From an uncultured Lysobacterales bacterium (GTDB taxonomy: Bacteria > Pseudomonadota > Gammaproteobacteria > Xanthomonadales > Xanthomonadaceae), in the NCBI GenBank assembly GCA_946886865.1, contig CAMPJI010000080.1:1-10303 (forward strand): a stretch of DNA of 10,303 nucleotides, written 5' to 3'. The notes beneath the pieces were generated by a model. It did no database searches. It was given only the letters and a program-made list of their open reading frames with translations, and had not been told where the DNA came from. This document shows positions 5,980-10,303 of this stretch, piece after piece. The position numbers and the translations under genes were made by a program. The number at the start of each line of letters is the position of its first letter. The first letter of the stretch is position 1.

Positions 5980-8670
5980 TCAGTCCCCGACCAGCCCGCG
6001 GTGGAACACCACCGGTTCGGGCTTGTGCAGCACATACCCCTGCGCGTAGTCCACACCTAGGTCGTACAGCGCCTGGGCGATGTCCTCGCTGGAGACCCAC
6101 TCGGCGATCACCTTCAGCCCACGGCGGTGGCCGATGTCGGTGACCGCGCCGACGATGGCGTGGCTCATCGGGTCCACCAGCAGGTCGCGGATGAAGCTGC
6201 CGTCGATCTTGATGATGTCGACCGGCAGGTTCTTGAGGTAGCCGAACGACGACATGCCCGCGCCGAAGTCGTCCAGCGCGATCAGGCAACCCACGCCCCG
6301 CAGGCGCTCGATGAACCGGGTGACCTGCGACAGGTTGCGCACGGCCACCGTTTCGGTGACCTCGAAGCACACCCGGCTCGGGTCGATGCGGTAACGCTCC
6401 AGCAGGTCCAGCACCAGCGTGGCCAGGCCGTCATCCTCGATGCTGGCGCCGGACAGGTTGATCGTCGCCAGTTGCAGGTCCGGGCCGCTGGGGTGCAGGC
6501 GGTCGAAGTTGGCCAGCGCCGTTTCCACCACCCAGCGGTCGATCATCGGCATCAGGCCGTAGCGCTCGGCCGCGGGAATGAAGGCCCCGGGCGGCACCAT
6601 CCGCCCCTGCTCGTCCCGGAAACGCAGCAGCAGCTCGATGTGCGGCTTGCCATCGGACTTGGCCGCCAGCGGCCAGACCTCCTGGTACTTGAGCAGCAAC
6701 CGCCCCTCGTCCACGGCCCAGCGCAGCCGGTTGGCCCACTCCATCTCGGTCTGGCGACGCGTGGTGTCGTCGTCCTGGGCCGAGTAGAAGTGCACGCGGT
6801 TGCGGCCGCCCTCCTTGGCCATGTAGCAGGCCGTGTCGGCCTGCGCCAGGAGGTCCTTCAGGTTGGCGTTGGGGTGGTCGATCATCACCGCGCCGATGCT
6901 CGCGCTGATGGTGTAGGTGCGCTGCTCCCAGACGAACACGTAGCCGTCGATGCGCTCGCGCAGGCGCTCGGCGACGTGGCGCGCGCCGGCCTGGTCGTGC
7001 ACGTTGGTGGCGAGCACGCCGAACTCGTCCCCCCCGAGCCGTGCCAGCACGTCGCCGCCGCGCAGCTGCTCGCGCATGGTGATGGCCAGCTGGATCAGCA
7101 ACTGGTCGCCGGCGATGTGGCCGGACGTGTCGTTGATCAGCTTGAACTGGTCCAGGTCGATGTAGAGCAGCGCGGCGGGCGCGCCGCCCGCCGCGGCGGC
7201 GGCCAGGGCGCGCTCGACCCGGCGCTCGAACTCGCGCCGGTTGAACAGCTCGGTCAGCGCGTCGTGCGTGGCCTGGTAGCTGAGCAGTTCGGTCAGCTGG
7301 CGCTGCTCGGAAATGTCGCTGGCCACCATCAGCAGCTTGGACTCGCCGCCCACGTCCACGCGGGCGATCGACAGCGACGCCCAGAAGCGGTCGCCGTTGG
7401 CGCTGCGCAGCACCGCTTCCAGGTTGGAGCAGTTCAACTGGTCGCAGTCCAGGATCCGGGCCTGCAGCTCGGTGGCCTCGAAAAGGGAGGGCAGATCGAG
7501 CTCCGTGACGTCCTCGCCCAGGCGCGTGCGCGAGGCCTGGTTCGCATAGGTGATGCGTCCGGTGTCCTGCCTCGCCAGCAGCACCAGCGCCGGCAACAGC
7601 TCGTTGAGCGCGCGGAAGCGCTCCTCGCTTTCGCGGAAGCGTCGACTCATGCGGTTGCCCAGCTCCACCGCGCGGCGCCGCGTGTTGACCACCGACCACA
7701 CCAGCAGTGCCAGCAGCCCACTGGCCAGCAGCCCCGGCAGCAGGGTGGACCGCTGCCATGCGGATGCCGGGATGGCGTGGTCCAGCGGGTGCATCGAGAG
7801 GCGCCAGATGCGCCCGCCGTAGTGCAGTTCTTTCTCGTGCCGTTGTGCTTCAGGCACGTGCGCGTGGACGTCGGGGCGCGAGTCGAACAGGGGGCGCGGC
7901 GTGCCGTCGGTGACGTCCTCGATGCGGACGTGCAGTTGGGACGCCGCGTCCTCGGGCAGCGCCGTTTCGATCAGCCGCTGGGCCTGGAAGGAAATCGCCA
8001 GCGATCCGCGCATGCGTTCGCGGCGTTCGTCCACGGTGGCGGGCGGCTGGCCCGCTGAGTAGATCGGCAGCCGGAGCGTGACGCCATCGACCGGCGCGTC
8101 GGAGCCCACCACCTGCGCCAGCCGGAACGGTGCCGACAGCGCGGGCTCGTCGGTGTCGCGCGACACGAGCACGGCAGCCAGATTGACCGGCTGGGTGTTC
8201 ACGTCCAACCCGAACAGTGCCTCGTTGCCCTCACGCGGCAGCACGAAGGGCGCGTCGTAGACGAAATGGTCGCCATCGGCGCGGGGCACGCGGCGTGCCA
8301 CCACCAGGGCCTGCATGCCGGGCACCAGTTCGCGGGGTTGCAGGTTGGCGTACAGCGCCCCGAATTCGTCGGGGCTCACCCGGCTGGAGGTGAGGAACAC
8401 GGTCTGTACCGAACGCGCCAGCATCTCGGCGGCCTGCAACCGGTCCCGTACGGCGGCGTGGGTCCGGTCGGCCTGGTGGGCAAAAGCCAGTCGCTGCTCG
8501 ACGGCCTCCTGCCCGCGCTGCACCGACACGGCCCACAGTGTGAGCGCCACGCCCAGCGCCAGCGCCAGCAGGCTCCAGACCCACGCGGGCACGCCCAGCG
8601 GGGCGATCCGTACGGCGTCCGCTTCCTGCGGCGCGGATGGGAATCCGTCAGAATCCTTCGACGTATTCAA
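5980..8670 (-). CDS. Membrane CHASE-PAS-GGDEF-EAL cyclic-di-GMP signalling protein
   Basis: Senses a signal outside the inner membrane and makes or degrades c-di-GMP. In 896-residue numbering: TM1 about 27-51; CHASE sensor about 60-295 (FGLDVN, LSAPFRLAQ, LRLPIYS); TM2 about 308-330; PAS about 345-450; GGDEF domain with intact RLGGDEF (GGDEF at 545-549), FxxDxDxFKxIND-type metal site (YIDLDQFKLIND) and the inhibitory I-site RGGD five residues before it; EAL domain from about 640. In the EAL domain the signature reads ELLLR (Glu678), not EALLR. NLSG, FEVTE, DDFGAG, KIDGSF and QGYVL are kept, but AEGVE reads AEWVS. Both activities are plausible; phosphodiesterase could be altered. The start is uncertain. 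The frame is open to a GTG at 8757, but that would overlap pepQ by 73 bases. I prefer TTG 8670, downstream of a plausible -10; GTG 8592 is another option. Confidence 0.9.
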   Translation of the reverse strand: MNTSKDSDGFPSAPQEADAVRIAPLGVPAWVWSLLALALGVALTLWAVSVQRGQEAVEQRLAFAHQADRTHAAVRDRLQAAEMLARSVQTVFLTSSRVSPDEFGALYANLQPRELVPGMQALVVARRVPRADGDHFVYDAPFVLPREGNEALFGLDVNTQPVNLAAVLVSRDTDEPALSAPFRLAQVVGSDAPVDGVTLRLPIYSAGQPPATVDERRERMRGSLAISFQAQRLIETALPEDAASQLHVRIEDVTDGTPRPLFDSRPDVHAHVPEAQRHEKELHYGGRIWRLSMHPLDHAIPASAWQRSTLLPGLLASGLLALLVWSVVNTRRRAVELGNRMSRRFRESEERFRALNELLPALVLLARQDTGRITYANQASRTRLGEDVTELDLPSLFEATELQARILDCDQLNCSNLEAVLRSANGDRFWASLSIARVDVGGESKLLMVASDISEQRQLTELLSYQATHDALTELFNRREFERRVERALAAAAAGGAPAALLYIDLDQFKLINDTSGHIAGDQLLIQLAITMREQLRGGDVLARLGGDEFGVLATNVHDQAGARHVAERLRERIDGYVFVWEQRTYTISASIGAVMIDHPNANLKDLLAQADTACYMAKEGGRNRVHFYSAQDDDTTRRQTEMEWANRLRWAVDEGRLLLKYQEVWPLAAKSDGKPHIELLLRFRDEQGRMVPPGAFIPAAERYGLMPMIDRWVVETALANFDRLHPSGPDLQLATINLSGASIEDDGLATLVLDLLERYRIDPSRVCFEVTETVAVRNLSQVTRFIERLRGVGCLIALDDFGAGMSSFGYLKNLPVDIIKIDGSFIRDLLVDPMSHAIVGAVTDIGHRRGLKVIAEWVSSEDIAQALYDLGVDYAQGYVLHKPEPVVFHRGLVGD

Positions 8671-8684
8671 GAACAGGCGCCCCC

Positions 8685-10013
8685 ATGACCGCCCAGGATT
8701 TACCGATGTTATACCGGCAACACCTGCAGGAGACTCAACGGCGCGCGACCGCCGCACTTGAGCGCGGCGGCTTCGACCACCTCGTGGTTCCGGCCGGCAC
8801 CGCCCACTACCAGCTGTTCGACGACCGCGACTACCCCTACGCGGTCAACCCCCAGTTCAAGGCCTGGCTGCCGCTGACCCGCACCCCGGGCAGCTGGATC
8901 GTCCACACCCCGGGCGAACGGCCCCGTCTGATCTACCTGCAGCCCTTCGACTACTGGCACGCCGTACCCGAGGCCCCGCGCGGCTACTGGGTCGACGAGT
9001 TCGACATCACCATCATCCGCACGCCCGACGAGGCGCTGCAGCACCTGCCGGACCCTGCGGCGCGTTGCGCGATCCTGGGCGAGCCCCAGTCGACCCTGGG
9101 CGACTACGTGCCCAACAACCCGGTGCCCGTCCTGGCATACCTGGACTACCACCGCGCGCGCAAGACGCCCTACGAGATCGAGATGATGCGGCTGGCGTCG
9201 GCCCACGGCGTGCGTGCGCACCGCGCCGCCGAACGCGCCTTCCGCGCCGGGGCCAGCGAATTCGGCATCCACCTGGCCTACTGCCAGGCCGCCCGGCAGG
9301 ATGCCAACGACCTGCCCTACGGCAACATCGTCGGCCTCAACGAGCACGGCGCGGTGCTGCACTACACCGAGCGCGACCGGCTGCCGCCGCGCGAGTCGCG
9401 CAGCTTCCTGATCGACGCCGGCGCCAGCCACGCCGGGTATGCCTGCGACATCACCCGCAGCTACGCGGCCGACACCTCCGGCGCGTTCCAGCCACTGATC
9501 GACGCGGTGGACGCGGCCGAGCAGCGCCTGTGCGACCAGGTTCGGCCGGGCGTGGACTACCGGCAGATCCACCTGGACGCGCACCTGGAGATCGCCCGCA
9601 TCCTGCGCGAGACGGGCATCGTCGACATGGCACCGGAGTCGATGGTGGAAACCGGCGTCAGCGCAAAGTTCTTCCCGCACGGCATCGGCCACTACATCGG
9701 CCTGCAGGTGCACGACGTCGGTGGGTTCGCGCAGTCCGACAGCGGCGGCACGATTGACAGGCCCGACGGCCATCCGTTCCTGCGGCTGACGCGCACCCTG
9801 GAGCCCGGCGCGGTGGTCACGATCGAGCCGGGCCTGTACTTCGCCGACCTGCTGATGCAGGAACTGCGCGACGGCGACCATGCCGGCAGTGTCGACTGGG
9901 ACAAGGTCGAGGCCTTCCGCCCGTTCGGTGGCGTGCGCATCGAGGACGACGTCGTATGCACCGACGATGCGCCCATCAACCTCACGCGCGAGGCCTTCGC
10001 GGCGCTGGGCTGA
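8685..10013 (+). CDS. pepQ: PepQ, Xaa-Pro dipeptidase
   Basis: A cytoplasmic dimetal (usually Mn) peptidase of family M24B that cleaves Xaa-Pro dipeptides and finishes degradation of proline-containing peptides; E. coli PepQ also hydrolyses organophosphate triesters. It has 442 residues, close to the 443 of E. coli. The five metal ligands are all visible: Asp244 (LIDAGA), Asp255 (ACDITRSY), His336 (HGIGHYIGLQVHD), Glu381 (TIEPGLYF) and Glu420 (GGVRIEDD). His332 and His343 are the accompanying active-site histidines. The N-terminal domain has DDRDYPYAVNPQFKAWLPLT, as in PepQ rather than PepP. Start: ATG 8685 gives an N-terminus like other PepQ proteins; its Shine-Dalgarno is weak (AGG 7 bases before), and ATG 8706 is the alternative. 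It is divergent from the GGDEF-EAL gene and ends at a strong terminator. Confidence 0.96.
   Translation: MTAQDLPMLYRQHLQETQRRATAALERGGFDHLVVPAGTAHYQLFDDRDYPYAVNPQFKAWLPLTRTPGSWIVHTPGERPRLIYLQPFDYWHAVPEAPRGYWVDEFDITIIRTPDEALQHLPDPAARCAILGEPQSTLGDYVPNNPVPVLAYLDYHRARKTPYEIEMMRLASAHGVRAHRAAERAFRAGASEFGIHLAYCQAARQDANDLPYGNIVGLNEHGAVLHYTERDRLPPRESRSFLIDAGASHAGYACDITRSYAADTSGAFQPLIDAVDAAEQRLCDQVRPGVDYRQIHLDAHLEIARILRETGIVDMAPESMVETGVSAKFFPHGIGHYIGLQVHDVGGFAQSDSGGTIDRPDGHPFLRLTRTLEPGAVVTIEPGLYFADLLMQELRDGDHAGSVDWDKVEAFRPFGGVRIEDDVVCTDDAPINLTREAFAALG
8708..8737 (-). promoter_or_regulatory. Candidate promoter of the GGDEF-EAL gene inside the pepQ 5' end
   Basis: On the minus strand TATAAC (8713-8708) matches the sigma-70 -10 at five of six bases. 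TTGAGT lies 19 bases upstream, a weak -35 with longer than ideal spacing. Initiation near 8700 would give a leader of about 30 bases before TTG 8670. It would exclude the more distal GTG 8757, which supports the shorter protein. Predicted by eye only. Confidence 0.3.
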
Positions 10014-10035
10014 CCCGCCGCGGCTGGATGCGAGA

Positions 10036-10069
10036 AAGGCGCGGATCATCCGCGCCTTTTTTTTCTTTT
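10036..10069 (+). terminator. Strong intrinsic terminator after pepQ
   Basis: A perfect 10-bp stem AAGGCGCGGA / TCCGCGCCTT with a TCA loop runs directly into eight Ts (10057-10064), then C and four more Ts. It lies 23 bases after the pepQ stop. No T-run serves the minus strand beyond the two As of the stem, so it mainly stops plus-strand transcription before it enters pepP. Confidence 0.92.
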
Positions 10070-10136
10070 CGCTCTGCCGGGTCGGCGCCGCGGGGTGCGC
10101 GGCGGCGGCCTCTGTCAGGACCGCGCCCGGACCTGC

Positions 10137-10303
10137 TCAGGCGCGCGCGCCGTCGGCCATGAACGCTTCGATCTCGTCGGCGCTGCGCGCCAGCGCATCG
10201 GTCAGCACCCGGTGGCCGCCGTCGGTCACCAGCACGTCGTCTTCGATACGGATGCCGATGCCGCGCCACTTGGCGGCCACGCTGGTGTCGTCGGGCGAGA
10301 TAT
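10137..10303 (-). CDS. pepP: PepP, Xaa-Pro aminopeptidase P, C-terminal 54 residues (partial)
   Basis: Read on the minus strand from the window edge, the frame gives KWRGIGIRIEDDVLVTDGGH, then a stretch ending in IEAFMADGARA and TGA (10139-10137). RIEDD carries the last metal-binding glutamate of the M24B fold. The C-terminal wording (RG-GIRIEDD-LVT--GH-VLT, then IEA-M) resembles E. coli PepP, which removes an N-terminal residue ahead of proline. Two bases of the first visible codon are cut. It converges with pepQ across about 120 bases that contain the pepQ terminator. Other M24 aminopeptidases are possible because only the tail is visible, but PepP is the best fit. Confidence 0.85.
   Translation of the reverse strand, partial: ISPDDTSVAAKWRGIGIRIEDDVLVTDGGHRVLTDALARSADEIEAFMADGARA

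Noticed and set aside
6127..8058. 643-residue plus-strand open frame opposite the GGDEF-EAL gene
   Set aside because: Mirror frame rich in Val, Gln, His, Arg and Gly with no domain; the opposite strand encodes clear CHASE, PAS, GGDEF and EAL motifs.
8709..10049. 446-residue minus-strand open frame opposite pepQ
   Set aside because: Antisense of a gene with all five M24 metal ligands, and it would read through the pepQ terminator.

Overview
The window looks like a chromosome segment of a high-GC gammaproteobacterium, most likely a member of the Xanthomonadaceae/Lysobacteraceae. This is inferred from the strong G/C bias at third codon positions and from the combination rph-rdgB-hemW, a DUF1631 gene coupled to a PilZ gene, a CHASE-PAS-GGDEF-EAL protein, and pepQ facing pepP. 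The genus cannot be fixed from the sequence alone.

Layout. Positions 1-1133 carry the 3' part of rph (RNase PH) and rdgB (house-cleaning NTPase), 8 bases apart. About 1055-1935 is a stretch of visibly lower GC: three 60-base lines counted by hand gave 45-50%, against 75% in a line of the neighbouring hemW. It separates rdgB from hemW, which are commonly adjacent in related bacteria. It holds two minus-strand genes too short for ordinary gene calling. They encode 51- and 44-residue preproteins, each with a Sec-type signal peptide and a short mature peptide with one pair of cysteines. Each has a Shine-Dalgarno sequence, a stem-loop after its stop, and a shared 15-base upstream box at nearly the same distance from the start codon. 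This pair is the most unusual thing in the window.

Positions 1940-3151 encode HemW, the radical-SAM heme chaperone. Positions 3285-5932 carry a DUF1631 gene whose stop overlaps the start of a single-domain PilZ gene (ATGA). Convergent to them at 5980-8670 is a membrane-bound CHASE-PAS-GGDEF-EAL protein, so the middle of the window is a cyclic-di-GMP neighbourhood: a sensor/turnover enzyme, a small receptor and its co-translated DUF1631 partner.

Positions 8685-10013 encode PepQ (Xaa-Pro dipeptidase), divergent from the GGDEF-EAL gene and ending at a strong intrinsic terminator. Beyond it, on the minus strand and cut by the window edge, is the C-terminus of PepP (Xaa-Pro aminopeptidase). The two proline-specific M24 peptidases thus lie tail to tail.

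Apart from the small-peptide island, the window is ordinary conserved chromosome. I saw no tRNA, rRNA, CRISPR array, transposase, integrase or insertion sequence.
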